This document shows positions 1 through 9,655 of a stretch of 64,000 nt of DNA, piece by piece. Both the position numbers and the translations under genes were made by a program. Numbering within the stretch: position 1 is the first letter of the stretch; each line of letters opens with the position of its first letter. The DNA is from Burkholderiaceae bacterium (GTDB lineage: Bacteria > Pseudomonadota > Gammaproteobacteria > Burkholderiales > Burkholderiaceae_E), in assembly GCA_027493945.1 (NCBI GenBank), contig JAOSJU010000001.1, positions 3,034,484-3,098,483 of the forward strand, given 5' to 3'. The notes under the pieces are model-generated. The model worked only from the letters and a program-made list of their open reading frames with translations. It searched no databases and was not told the origin of the DNA.

Positions 1-1
1 T

Positions 2-760
<759 letters not shown>

Positions 761-802
761 GCCCCGCGGTGGCGGTCTCGGCGGCCGCCACGCTTGCCGA
801 AG

Positions 803-835
803 GGCAGGAGACCCGCGCCATGCGGGCCTCCTGCC
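803..835. repeat. Inverted repeat downstream of groL
   Basis: GGCAGGAG (803-810) pairs with CTCCTGCC (828-835), and an inner CCCGC/GCGGG pair extends the stem around a GCCAT loop. No T-run follows it directly. It lies 43 bases after the groL stop and just before the terminator, so it may protect the 3' end of the transcript. That role is inferred from position only. Confidence 0.6.
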
Positions 836-840
836 GACGA

Positions 841-868
841 AAAGCGCCCGCTTCGCGCGGGCCTTTTC
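841..868 (+). terminator. Rho-independent terminator of groL
   Basis: The stem GCCCGC (846-851) and GCGGGC (857-862) encloses a TTCGC loop and is followed by CTTTT, with AAAG on the 5' side that can extend the stem. This is the expected shape of an intrinsic terminator, 80 bases after the groL stop codon. Confidence 0.8.
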
Positions 869-1166
869 GTTGCCGGCGGGTGTTAATGCTCAGTTGACCC
901 AAAAACGGCGGAAAGCCGCGCCCAGCTTGGCTCTCCGGGCAGGGCCCAGAATTTCTCTACCTGCGAATTAGGCAAAATCCTCGAATCGCGGTGCCCCTTG
1001 CGGTTGATGCATAGAGGGTTGACGTCGGCGCCCAGCGTCGTATCATCGCCACCCTGTCTCGACGACCTGTGCTCACCTCGACGATGTAGCCCACCTGCTG
1101 AACCCCGACGCCACCGACCGACGCCCGAATTGCGTCCGCCGGCGTGGTGTCCACAGGAGTTCAGCG
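869..1166. other. Intergenic region at the left edge of the island
   Basis: No convincing gene is seen here. It carries a possible promoter at 1019-1046 and, at 893-902, the ten bases GTTGACCCAA that recur inverted at 17,346-17,355 near the other end of the island. Short open frames across it have no recognisable domain. Confidence 0.5.
1019..1046 (+). promoter_or_regulatory. Possible sigma-70 promoter for the 102-residue gene
   Basis: TTGACG (1019-1024) and TATCAT (1041-1046) are 16 bases apart and point toward the gene at 1167. The match is good, but a promoter call from two hexamers is weak evidence. Confidence 0.4.
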
Positions 1167-1475
1167 ATGCACAGCTACATCCGCACCCCTCGCGCCGCCG
1201 TCGCGCCGCCCCTTCTCGACGACGACCGTGGGCCAGCGGCCCAACGACCGGCCGGCAACGCCCACGGGCGGGCTCAGACGCTTTGGGCCTCGCGGCCTCT
1301 GCCAGTTCGCGCTGGCCGGCTCGTGGCAGTCAGGCTGCAGGGCGAGGACCTGCGGGTCGGACTGGCGACCCCGGACGGGGTCCGGTGGGTACGACCCGAG
1401 GCGGTCCTCACGACTGCCCAGGCGCAGGCTTGGGTGGCGACGTCGGAGTTCTCGCCGGGCGGGCGCCGCGGTTGA
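1167..1475 (+). CDS. Hypothetical protein, 102 residues
   Basis: An ATG with a plausible ribosome-binding site (AGGAG about eight bases upstream) opens a 102-residue frame. I do not recognise a family. The middle (RLQGEDLRVGLATPDGVRWV) alternates charged and hydrophobic residues like a small beta-rich fold, and the ends are Pro/Arg/Gly-rich. It converges on the methyltransferase gene, with a perfect 26-base palindrome between the two. It could be a small island gene or a chance open frame in GC-rich DNA. Confidence 0.35.
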   Translation: MHSYIRTPRAAVAPPLLDDDRGPAAQRPAGNAHGRAQTLWASRPLPVRAGRLVAVRLQGEDLRVGLATPDGVRWVRPEAVLTTAQAQAWVATSEFSPGGRRG

Positions 1476-1489
1476 TGCGCCTGGGCAGT

Positions 1490-1515
1490 CGGCTTATGCG
1501 CCGGCGCATAAGCCG
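1490..1515. repeat. Perfect 26-base palindrome between convergent genes
   Basis: CGGCTTATGCGCC is followed directly by its exact reverse complement, giving two 13-base arms without a loop. It lies between the plus-strand frame ending at 1475 and the methyltransferase ending at 1532. It could fold in either transcript as a bidirectional terminator, although no clear T-run follows, or be a protein-binding site. Confidence 0.7.
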
Positions 1516-1531
1516 GCCAGGTCGCTTCGCC

Positions 1532-2707
1532 TCAAGCGGCAAGTCTTGCTTGCCTGTTTCCGACAAAGCGCTGGTCTGCGCGAATGCGCCCGACGCCTCT
1601 CGACTGCGTCTGCGTAAGAACAAGGTCAATCTCGCCCGGCTTGGCTTCTCTATCACCAAACAAGTGTGTTTGCGTACGCCCCTCAAACGGTCGCCTGACC
1701 GCATGCATCGTCATCTCCGGGAAAACGCTCTCCAAGGCCTCCCGAGTCGCCGCGAGCGTTGTCGGGCGCGCGTCCGTCCTCACATAGACAACGCCATCTG
1801 GCTTGAGAAGTCGGGCTGCCTCCGTGAACACGCGGGCAATCATGCTACGGAACTTCTCTCGATGTGCGAAATCTCCACGCATCGTGTCGTCGTTCGCGTG
1901 ATGGGGCACTGGACTGCCACCAAGAAGCCATAGCCGCAGCCACTGGTCGTAGTGATAGTCCGCTACGCCAATATACGGCGGAGAAGTAAAGAGTAGGTCA
2001 AACCTGGCGGCACTGCGCCGAAGCCGGGGGAGCACATCCACGCTGTTGCCAAGAATCATGCGTTGCCGCGTAAAGCTCGGTGGCCCCTTTGCATAGCGCC
2101 AGGAAATCTTCTGTTCAATCAAGGCGACGGGGTCCAGGTCAGGGGGACGCATACCGCGCTCCGCCCACCACCTGACCGAGTACTCTGGCGCTAGCGAGCG
2201 CGTTTGCCGCATTTGGTTGGACAGAGCGCGCCCGAGGTTGCCATGCAAGTCGTTCAGAACCAGTGCCATCAGGGTTCCATCGACTAGAGACGATTCCCAC
2301 TGCAGGTGCTGGCGACACGCCAGGAGAAATCTCAAGACCCCCGGCCCAAAGCACCACCGGAAAAACTCGGGAAGCTCGTGTAGCTGACCGCGCGATACAT
2401 CATGTGCGAGCAGCCCAACCTCCCGGAGTCGTGAGCGTACGCGCGGCTCGGATGCAGGTTTGAGTTTGACGCGCCCGTAGAGCCAACCAACCGGATTAAT
2501 TTCGACGCCCACGGCGTCGCGGCCCTCCCGCGCAGCCGCGAAGACCGCCGTACCGCGTCCAGCAAAGGGGTCCAGCACTCGACCATTTGGTGGGCAGTAC
2601 TCAGCCACGACGGCGCGGGCAAAGTCCATCGGAAACATCGCGTAGTAGGGACCAAGCCCTGCCCAGCGAGCCTCGGCAGTGGAGAGCGCACCCCGGCGAC
2701 TACTCAT
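1532..2707 (-). CDS. DNA methyltransferase (N6-adenine/N4-cytosine type), HerA-NurA associated
   Basis: This 391-residue protein has the signatures of an S-adenosylmethionine-dependent DNA methylase. The SAM-binding motif I is VLDPFAGRGT (residues about 44-53), followed by GVEINP, and the catalytic motif IV is TSPPY (241-245), as in amino-methyltransferases of N4-cytosine or N6-adenine. The order I then IV differs from the common beta class. Its ATG overlaps the nurA stop region by eight bases, so it is the third gene of a herA-nurA-methyltransferase operon and probably translationally coupled. No restriction nuclease gene is adjacent, so in this setting it may mark self DNA for the HerA-NurA pair (inference). 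The recognition sequence cannot be told. Confidence 0.85.
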   Translation of the reverse strand: MSSRRGALSTAEARWAGLGPYYAMFPMDFARAVVAEYCPPNGRVLDPFAGRGTAVFAAAREGRDAVGVEINPVGWLYGRVKLKPASEPRVRSRLREVGLLAHDVSRGQLHELPEFFRWCFGPGVLRFLLACRQHLQWESSLVDGTLMALVLNDLHGNLGRALSNQMRQTRSLAPEYSVRWWAERGMRPPDLDPVALIEQKISWRYAKGPPSFTRQRMILGNSVDVLPRLRRSAARFDLLFTSPPYIGVADYHYDQWLRLWLLGGSPVPHHANDDTMRGDFAHREKFRSMIARVFTEAARLLKPDGVVYVRTDARPTTLAATREALESVFPEMTMHAVRRPFEGRTQTHLFGDREAKPGEIDLVLTQTQSRGVGRIRADQRFVGNRQARLAA

Positions 2708-3640
2708 TGGACGTGCCCCGGGCCAATAGCTCCTCCGCGTGCTGCTTGAGCAACTTCTTACCCTTGCTCAGCGGTATGGCCGCTTCGGAATGAGCCACGG
2801 AAAGCGGAATCAGCGCATTCGGATAGCGACTCGAAACCAGACCCTCGAGCACGGCCAGGATGTCGGGAAGCCGCGGATAGTCGGATTCTCGCGGCACGTC
2901 TACGTTTCTGGGTGTGCCAGAAAGAAACGCGACGTTGGCCACGATTCGCGCGCCACTCGCAGTTTTGAAGAAACACTTTCGACCGTAGTACGTCTTTCGT
3001 CCGTACGGTTCTTTGGAATCCGAAAGATGATGTTCAACTTGATGTATTTGTCATCAAGCAGCCAGCAACTGCTTCGTGGCAGACCTTCCTCATCTTCTGG
3101 TTTGGTCGGCACGTCAAGCATTGCGAAGTGGTCAACGAAGTTGCCCGTCTTTTCGATACCGAGAACCATGATGTCCGGTAAGCCCGCCTCGCGAACCTTG
3201 TCATTGACGCGGGCGAGTTCTCGCTGGATGCACGTCGATAGCCACGCCGGATGTCCGTGGATGGCTAGAGGCCCGTCCATGACAAACGCGAGCTGCGGTA
3301 GAAGCCTCAGCCACCCTTGGCGCTCCATCAACCGGAGCGTGTGTACCAGCCAAAGATGCTCGAGAACCTGCCTCGCCTCGCCATAGGCCTTACCACTCGT
3401 TCCACCGGGTTGAACACTTTCGGAGATGCGTAGGGCGTCGCTCGAGTACATCTCGTGCTTATTCGCACACTCACACTGGAATACGTCAACGCCCCGGCAG
3501 AGAATCTTGTCGGGGTGTCGACAATCTTCATAGGGGCACGCTCCGTCCGAATCCGTTCTGTGAGCCAGGAGTGCCTCATATGTCTCCAGAAGAGACTCCC
3601 CGCGGTCCTCATCCCAAGCATGAAGCCTGCGTGCGTATTT

Positions 3641-3770
3641 CGGCCCATCGTGACCGCCCGTTTCGGCAATGTGACCGCGCATTTCGGCCGAATGTGACCG
3701 CGCATTTCGGCGCATCGTGACCGGCCGTTTCGGCAACGTGACCGAACGTTTCGGCGATCGTGACCGGTGC
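3641..3770 (+). repeat. Left-end repeat array of the IS21 element
   Basis: About five to six copies of a roughly 18-base unit of the form GTGACCGNNCGTTTCGGC follow each other, with small changes. The same unit recurs inverted at the right end. Multiple terminal repeats are typical of IS21 elements and are thought to be transposase-binding sites. They are not a CRISPR array, because there are no unique spacers. Confidence 0.8.
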
Positions 3771-3850
3771 CTCGGCGTCGGCTGTGGCATTGCGTAGAGA
3801 TCTGGATCCTGGCCCGTACCCTCGGCGGTTTTGCCCGCAGGAGGAAGACG

Positions 3851-5377
3851 GTGCCGAAACCACGGATGGCTCTACGCATGATCAAGGACGTGATTCGATT
3901 GAAGTGGGAGGCGCAGCTCTCCCACGAGAGCATTGCCGCCGCGCTGGGCGTCTCGAAGGGCGCGGTGGCCAAGTACCTGGGGTTGGCCAGCGCCGCCGGC
4001 CTGGACTGGGAGACGGTGCGCGAGTGGGACGAGCGCCAGCTCGCCGCGCGGCTGCTGCCGCGCGCGCCGGCCACCTCGCCCTTCGTCGAGCCCGACTGGG
4101 GCCGGGTGCACCGCGAACTCGACCGCAAGGGCGTGACGCTGATGCTGCTGTGGGAGGAGTATGTTGCCGCCCACCCGCACGAGCGCACGTGGCGCTACAC
4201 GCAGTTCTGCGAGCACTACAAGGCGTTCGCACGGCGCCTGAAGCGTGCGATGCGCCAGCACCGGCGCGCCGGAGAGAAGCTGTTCATCGACTTCGCCGGC
4301 CCCACCGTTGCGCTGCACGGCGGCGGGCGTGCCCAGGTGTTCGTCGCGGCGCTGGGCGCCTCGAGCTACACCTTCGCCTGCGCCACGGGCGCGCAGAAGC
4401 TCGAGGACTGGGTCGAGTGCATGGTGCGCGCGCTCGCCTTCTACGGCGGCGTGCCGCAGCTGATCGTGCCCGACAACGCGCGTGCGGTCATCGTCGATCC
4501 GAACCGCTACGAGCCACGCGCTGCCGACACCGTGCGCGACCTTGCCCGCCACTACGGCACCTCGGTCCTGCCGGCCGGGCCCCGTTCGCCCAGGGACAAG
4601 GCCACCGCGGAGAGCTCGGTGCAGGTGGTGACCCGCTGGATCCTTGCGCGCCTGCGCCACGAGCGCTTCGAGAGCGTCGCGCAGGCCGATGCGGCGATCG
4701 CGGCGCTGCTGCCGTCGCTGAACGATCGCCCGTTCCAGAAGCTGCCCGGCTCGCGCGCGAGCGTGTTCACTGAGCTCGATCGTCCGGCGCTCATGCCCCT
4801 GCCGCCCACCCGCTATGAGCTCGCCCGCTTCAAGACGGTGAAGGTGCACATCGACTACCACGTCGAGATCGACGGCCACCGCTACAGCGTGCCGCACGCG
4901 CTCGTGGGCCAGCAACTGGAAGCCCGCCTGACCCAGCGCGCCGTGGAGCTGCTGCTGCGCGGCAACCGCGTGGCCAGCCACGCGCGCTCGGCTCGCCGCG
5001 GCGGCTTCACGACCATCGAGGCGCACATGCCGGCGGCGCACCGCGCCCACCTCGAGTGGACCCCGCAGCGCCTGATCGAGTGGGGCCGGCGCATTGGCGT
5101 GGCGACCGGCGAGGTCGTCACGCGGCTGCTCGCGCACAACAAGCACCCCGAGCACGGCTACCGCGCCTGCTCGGGGCTGCTGGGGCTTGCCAAGCGCTAC
5201 GGCAACGCGCGGCTCGAGGCGGCCTGCGAGCGCACGCTGGCGCTGGGCGCCTTCAAGTACCGCCACGTGCGCGACGTGCTCGCGAACAACCGCGACCGGC
5301 TCGACCCCCAAGGCACCGACTCCGGCTGGACGAGCCCGCTGCACGCCCACGTGCGCGGCCCCGGCTACTACCAATGA
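3851..5377 (+). CDS. istA: IS21-family transposase IstA
   Basis: The 508-residue IstA transposase cuts and joins the element ends. The GTG at 3851 is chosen because AGGAGGA stands just upstream; the frame is open further to 3767. The N-terminus has a helix-turn-helix (HESIAAALGVSKGAVAKYL). The integrase-type catalytic core shows the three acidic sites in KLFIDFAGPT, LIVPDNARAVI and KATAESSVQVV. The C-terminal Mu-transposase-like region (HRYSVPHALVGQQLEA) follows. The gene is intact and sits 26 bases before istB. Confidence 0.93.
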   Translation: MPKPRMALRMIKDVIRLKWEAQLSHESIAAALGVSKGAVAKYLGLASAAGLDWETVREWDERQLAARLLPRAPATSPFVEPDWGRVHRELDRKGVTLMLLWEEYVAAHPHERTWRYTQFCEHYKAFARRLKRAMRQHRRAGEKLFIDFAGPTVALHGGGRAQVFVAALGASSYTFACATGAQKLEDWVECMVRALAFYGGVPQLIVPDNARAVIVDPNRYEPRAADTVRDLARHYGTSVLPAGPRSPRDKATAESSVQVVTRWILARLRHERFESVAQADAAIAALLPSLNDRPFQKLPGSRASVFTELDRPALMPLPPTRYELARFKTVKVHIDYHVEIDGHRYSVPHALVGQQLEARLTQRAVELLLRGNRVASHARSARRGGFTTIEAHMPAAHRAHLEWTPQRLIEWGRRIGVATGEVVTRLLAHNKHPEHGYRACSGLLGLAKRYGNARLEAACERTLALGAFKYRHVRDVLANNRDRLDPQGTDSGWTSPLHAHVRGPGYYQ

Positions 5378-5403
5378 CATCGAATCCACCGAGGACACCG
5401 ACC

Positions 5404-6214
5404 ATGCTCGATCACGCCACCGTCGCCAACCTGCGCACGCTCAAACTGACCGGCTTCGCCGAGGGGCTGCTCGAACAGATGGGCCAACCCGAGACGCTCG
5501 CCATGAGCTTCGAGGAGCGGCTCGCCCTGCTCGTGGATCGCGAGCTCAACGCACGCAGCGATCGCAAGCGTGCGCGGCTGCTGCAGCGCGCGCAGCTGAA
5601 GTAGCCCAACGCCACCGTCGAGGACGCCGCGTTCGGCGAGGTGCGCGGCATCGATCGCAAGACGCTCACGAGTCTGGCGCTCTCGGGTTGGGTCGAGCGC
5701 GGCGACACGGTCCTGTTCGGCGGCGCCACGGGCCTGGGCAAGACGTGGCTGGCCTGCGCGCTTGCGCAGTACGCCTGCCGGCGCGGGCACAGCGCGCTGT
5801 ACCTGCGCGCTCCGCGCCTGCCCGAGGAGCTGCGCGTGCTGCGACGGCGCGGGGGCTTCGTGCAAGTGGCTCGCGCAGCTCGCCCGCACCGACGTGCTGA
5901 TCCTCGACGACTGGGGCACCGGCAACATCGATGCGACGACGCGCAACGACCTGCTCGAGATCATCGACGACCGGGCCGGCCACCGGGCGACGATCATCGC
6001 CCACCAGTTGCCCGTGGAGCATTGGCACGGCTGGATCGGCGACGCCACCATCGCCGATGCGATCCTCGATCGGCTGATGCAGCGCGTTCATCGCTTCATC
6101 CTCGAGGGCGAGTCGCGCCGCACCGGTGCGACCCGCAAGCCCGCTGCCCGGGCCCGGGCGCAGGCCACTGGCCTGCGTTCGCCGATCCACACCCAGGAGG
6201 CCTCGATGTCCTGA
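5404..6214 (+). pseudogene. istB: IS21-family helper ATPase IstB, disrupted
   Basis: IstB is the AAA+ ATPase that helps IstA choose and bind target DNA. The Walker A motif GATGLGKTWLA and Walker B motif LILDDWGTGN are present. The frame has an amber stop (TAG at 5602-5604, after residue 66) and a one-base shift near 5851-5866, after which the sequence continues as KWLAQLARTDVLILDDWG to 6214. The shift could be a sequence error like others in this window. The stop codon is a substitution and looks like real inactivation, unless it is also an error. Confidence 0.88.
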
Positions 6215-6261
6215 CACCGTCCAACCCGATACACTGCAAGCCTGCGCAATGCCGTCGCCGC

Positions 6262-6379
6262 TTCGCCGGTCACGATCGCCGAAACCCGCGGTCACGATGC
6301 CGAAACGCACGGTCACGTTGCTCCGTGATGCGCGGTCACGATCGACCGAAACGATCGGTCACGTTCGCCGAAATACGCA
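6262..6379 (-). repeat. Right-end repeat array of the IS21 element
   Basis: About four to five inverted copies of the terminal unit (GCCGAAACNNNCGGTCAC and variants) lie between the istB stop and the right inverted repeat. They mirror the left array. Confidence 0.75.
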
Positions 6380-8722
6380 CCTGCGCAGGCTTTGATGGAA
6401 AGCAAGGCGAAACGAGTCGCGCGCCGAGCCCTTGTTCCGATAGATGACATTGCATCCCGGCAAGACTGTGCTCGCCGGCTGCACGCTTTCAACTTCGTCG
6501 AACTTCGAAGGGTCGATGAACTCCTCAGACTCGAGCTCCCGCAGTTTGCGCAAATCCATCAGTACACCGGCCACAGACACGTAACCGGCCTCTGCCCCCG
6601 GATACCCATTGCGCAGCGGAATTTCCATCTGGCCGCCGTCGATGGCTAGCACAAGCCTGGGTTCGAAGGCGCTTGGCACAACCTTGGCTTGATAGGGCAG
6701 GACAAGCGAGCCGTCGCCCGGCTCGCGCTGCTTTGACTCGCTCAAGAGAGCCTTGACGAGGTCGTCTTCGAGAAGACGCTTGAGCGCACGGTGCTGCGCG
6801 AACTCACCCTGATACGGCATGGCCGACCTCGAACGGATGAATCTGGACCGGAATCACATAGGGATTACTCAGCGTCTTAACACGCAGGAATCCCTTGTTC
6901 TGCGACCGCATGAGTGAACCCGAAAACGCAGCGAAGTCGTAGTACTTAGCCAGCTCTCGCAGCTCGTCGTTGTTGTTCAGGTGGCTTATGAACCAGTTGC
7001 TCGTCGCCTTCAGGATGTTCTTCTGAATGCTGGATACTTCTTGCGTCGAATAGATGAGGCCGATGCCCAGCTTCCCGCCTTCTTTCGCTGTGCGCACCCA
7101 AACGTCACGCATGTCGTCCTCTTTCGAGTTCGGAAGGAGGTTATGCGCTTCTTCGATGTAAACGAGAATTTTTGGTGGCTCCTTCGCAGCACCAAACGTT
7201 TGAAGATGCTTGGTAAAGATACGCTGCATGATGCGGTAGCCAGCCTTGATGTTGATTTCCGGGTCACCCGCAGACTGGTCGATAATTACCAATCGTCCGT
7301 CGCACAGGTCACTGTAAATTTCGTCGGCGTAATCGGCGCTGACCGTGGGACTGTGCTGATTGCTGAATCGGCCGACAAACGCCGGGCCATTGCGATACTC
7401 GAACATCCCGATGACGTTTCTGAACTCCTGGTCCGCCCATGGTTCGCCAGAGCGTTTGGGGTCATTGATGTACTCCTGGTTGAACTTGTCGTAGCCAGTG
7501 TCCTTTCCTCGCTTGATGAAGTCGTGAAGCGCCTCCATCGCTTGCGCGGCTTGAGCCCAGGAAATCCGCTCATTTCCCAAGAGCGCCGCGGCGGACTTGT
7601 GTTCGCCGTTTTCATCGTCTTTGCTCTCTGCCAAGGCCTTCCTTAGCTCGGCATTGAACAGTCCTTTGCAGTAGGCCTCCTTGAGTGAAGCCGGAGCGGG
7701 AAACCCAGCGCGTGCCAACAGTGCGCGGTACGCAAGGACCTTGCGATTGAATCTGGTGATTTCGCTGCGGCCGGCGTCGGCCGGAGGCGCCTCAAGGGAG
7801 ACACCATCACGAAAGTTCTTTAGGTACTTGTCGTTGGCATCCGCAAGTCCTGCATCAAGGATTTCCTTTCCGAACCGAAGGTTGTCATCAGTGAAGAAGT
7901 TCAACTTCGTCAGACGTCGGTCGGGGTCGAGCGGATGAGGCACGCTTCCGTAGGTAACGACGTCGGCTTTGTTCCCGCCGGTGTGGATTCTCCAGACATT
8001 CTTGAGCGCGCTCGGGTTTGCACCCCCCGCTTTGTCTTGCACGTTCTCGTTCGCATACTCGCCGTTGTAGTCGAAAATCAGCTGTCCAATGCGCCCTTCT
8101 GTGCATCCTCGAATCGCAGCTCAAAGACGCTCTTGGCGATGATTTTGGCGGTGTTGGACTTGCCTGTGCGTGTCATGCCGAAGAGAGCAGTCTTTTGGTC
8201 GAGCAAGTCGGCGGGCGCAACTGTCACGGCTACCGAGTCGACACCCTGCGCAGACCGGTCTGTGGACGCGTAGCGAACACGTCCAACGGGGACTTCCAGG
8301 TGCGACAGTGGATGATTGAGCGTGCGCTCTGGGTCGCGGAAATTGACGATTCGCGCTAGTGCCGCGTCCCGTGGTTTGTAGACTTTCAGTCCTCGGTTTG
8401 GGTAGTAGTTGGAAATGTCACCGCCGAAATGCAGCGCGAGTTTTCCTTTCACTTCTCCCAAGTAGTAGGTCCCGACCACCCGACACTTGACCCCCGCGAA
8501 AGAAAGGTCCTTGCGGGTATACGCGTCCATGAACGATTTATCGTCCCAGTGTTCCGGTTTGCCGGAGACACGCTGCGCTATTTCGACACGTATCCGCTCG
8601 GCATCTGCGCTCGTTGGCAATGGCGCGGCATCGATAACGCGCAACAGCAGGACAGAGGCGTCTTCATCGTCAGGAACGAGGGTGTCATCCTCCTTGATGC
8701 GAGTCGCGACGAGAAAGCTTAG

Positions 8723-9655
8723 AACTTATCCGTAAATTATGTTGATGCTCGAGGGCACCTTGCGGAACGCGATGATGGCAGCGGCCAAGTGATTGAGCGC
8801 GACGAAACTACGCTCGAGCTTCTCGTAACGCACGAGCAGCTTGCGGAAGCGGTTGAACCAACTGTGACACACCTCGACGACCCAGCGCCGGGCCTTGTTC
8901 GTCGGGTTGCGCCGTTTCATGTCGGCTTCCCGACGCCGGTCGACGACATGCGCGATGTAGTCGTGCCGCTCGATGATGCGCAGGTTCTCGGCGCTTCGGT
9001 AGCCTGCATCGGCACACAGGTGCTTGCTGCGTCGAGCCGGCGGGGTCTTGCGTTTGACCATGATGGCACTCAGAACCTCGTCGAGGCGCTTGCCGTCATT
9101 CACGTTGGCCCCGGTCACGATGAGGGACAACGGGACGCCACGGCCGTCCACCAACAGGTGGCGCTTGCTTCCTTTTTTTTCCCCGATCCGTCGGGTTCGG
9201 GCCGACAGATTCTTGCGCCAGTGGTGCCTTCATCAAGGCTCCATCGATACTTTGCCATCGCCGGGCGATGCCTTGCATGTCGTCGTACTCGGCCAGTCCC
9301 GCCTTCCACAGCGCTTCGAAGAAGCCGGCCTCTTCCCACTCGAGGAAACGCTTGTGAATGGCACTGGCACTGCCAAAGCGCTCGCCGGGCAACGCCTTCC
9401 ATTGGCATCCCGTACGCAGCACATACACGATGCCTTCGAACACCTGTCGTGCCGGCTTCGGCGGGCGCCCTGCGCCGGGCTTGCGAACGTACTTCTTGCC
9501 CGGCGCAGGGGCACGCGCGGGAATCAGCGGCTCGACGCGTTGCCAGAACGCGTCCGTCACTACCCATGAGTCGACTCGCTTCTTGTCCAAGGCTTCGCTC
9601 CGACGCCGCGCACGGTGCGGCTCGGAACGACAGTTTACCTATTTACGGATAAGTT
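8723..9655 (-). mobile_element. IS5-family insertion sequence (IS427-like), 933 bp, inserted in herA
   Basis: The ends AACTTATCCGTAAAT (from 8723) and ATTTACGGATAAGTT (to 9655) are exact inverted repeats. The direct repeat CTTAG (8718-8722 and 9656-9660) flanks them. The element carries one transposase in two overlapping frames joined at an A8 run. It lies on the same strand as herA. The exact boundary between repeat and target duplication is uncertain by a few bases, because AG also occurs at both sides. Confidence 0.9.
8726..9590 (-). CDS. IS5-family transposase, two frames with A8 slippage site
   Basis: The first frame (9590 to about 9175) begins MDKKRVDSWVVTDAFWQRV and carries the N-terminal domain and the first catalytic Asp region (WQSIDGALMKAP). 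The second frame (about 9175 to 8726) has LLVDGRGVPLSLIVTGANVN, CADAGYRSAENLRI and the C-terminal motif RRWVVEVCHSWFNRFRKLL. They join by a one-base backward shift at eight adenines (positions 9173-9180 on the plus strand), as in IS427-type elements that use programmed frameshifting. The TAA stop lies inside the terminal repeat. The copy looks potentially active. Confidence 0.9.

Larger units (their letters stand above)
3632..6379 (+). mobile_element. IS21-family insertion sequence, 2748 bp, inserted in nurA
   Basis: The element carries istA and istB on the plus strand, opposite to the host gene. Its ends are the inverted TGCGTATTTCGGC (3632-3644) and GCCGAAATACGCA (6367-6379), beginning with TG and ending with CA as in IS21 elements. 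It is flanked by the direct repeat CCTGCG (3626-3631 and 6380-6385), a six-base target duplication within the range usual for the family. Inside each end lie several copies of an 18-base repeat. istB is broken, so the copy is probably not autonomous unless the defects are sequence errors. Confidence 0.93.
2700..6820 (-). pseudogene. nurA: NurA-like nuclease gene split by an IS21-family element
   Basis: NurA is the nuclease partner of the HerA translocase. The gene runs from ATG at 6820 to 6380, is interrupted by the IS at 3632-6379, and resumes at 3625 to the stop at 2700. Dropping the IS and one copy of the CCTGCG duplication joins the two parts in frame (HQSLRRLHAWDED) and gives about 455 residues. 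The N-terminal part has the first acidic NurA motif (LVLAIDGGQMEI), the distal part the second (LAFVMDGPLA), and the C-terminus reads PNALIPLSVAHSEAAI. A one-base deletion in an A-run near 3011-3014 also shifts the frame; this resembles many other indels in the window and may be a sequence error. The start overlaps the herA end by 17 bases and the end overlaps the methyltransferase start by eight. Confidence 0.85.

Noticed and set aside
3641..3770. Regularly spaced repeats that could suggest a CRISPR array
   Set aside because: The units follow each other without unique spacers, recur inverted at the other end of an IS21 element, and have no cas genes nearby.
3872..5398. 508-residue minus-strand open frame
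   Set aside because: It lies opposite istA, is Arg/Ala/Val-rich without motifs, and is explained by codon bias of the real gene.
8078..8644. Separate gene starting at TTG 8644
   Set aside because: It is the middle of herA. The frame goes on upstream into the IS5 element and joins the first exon-like part at 9661.
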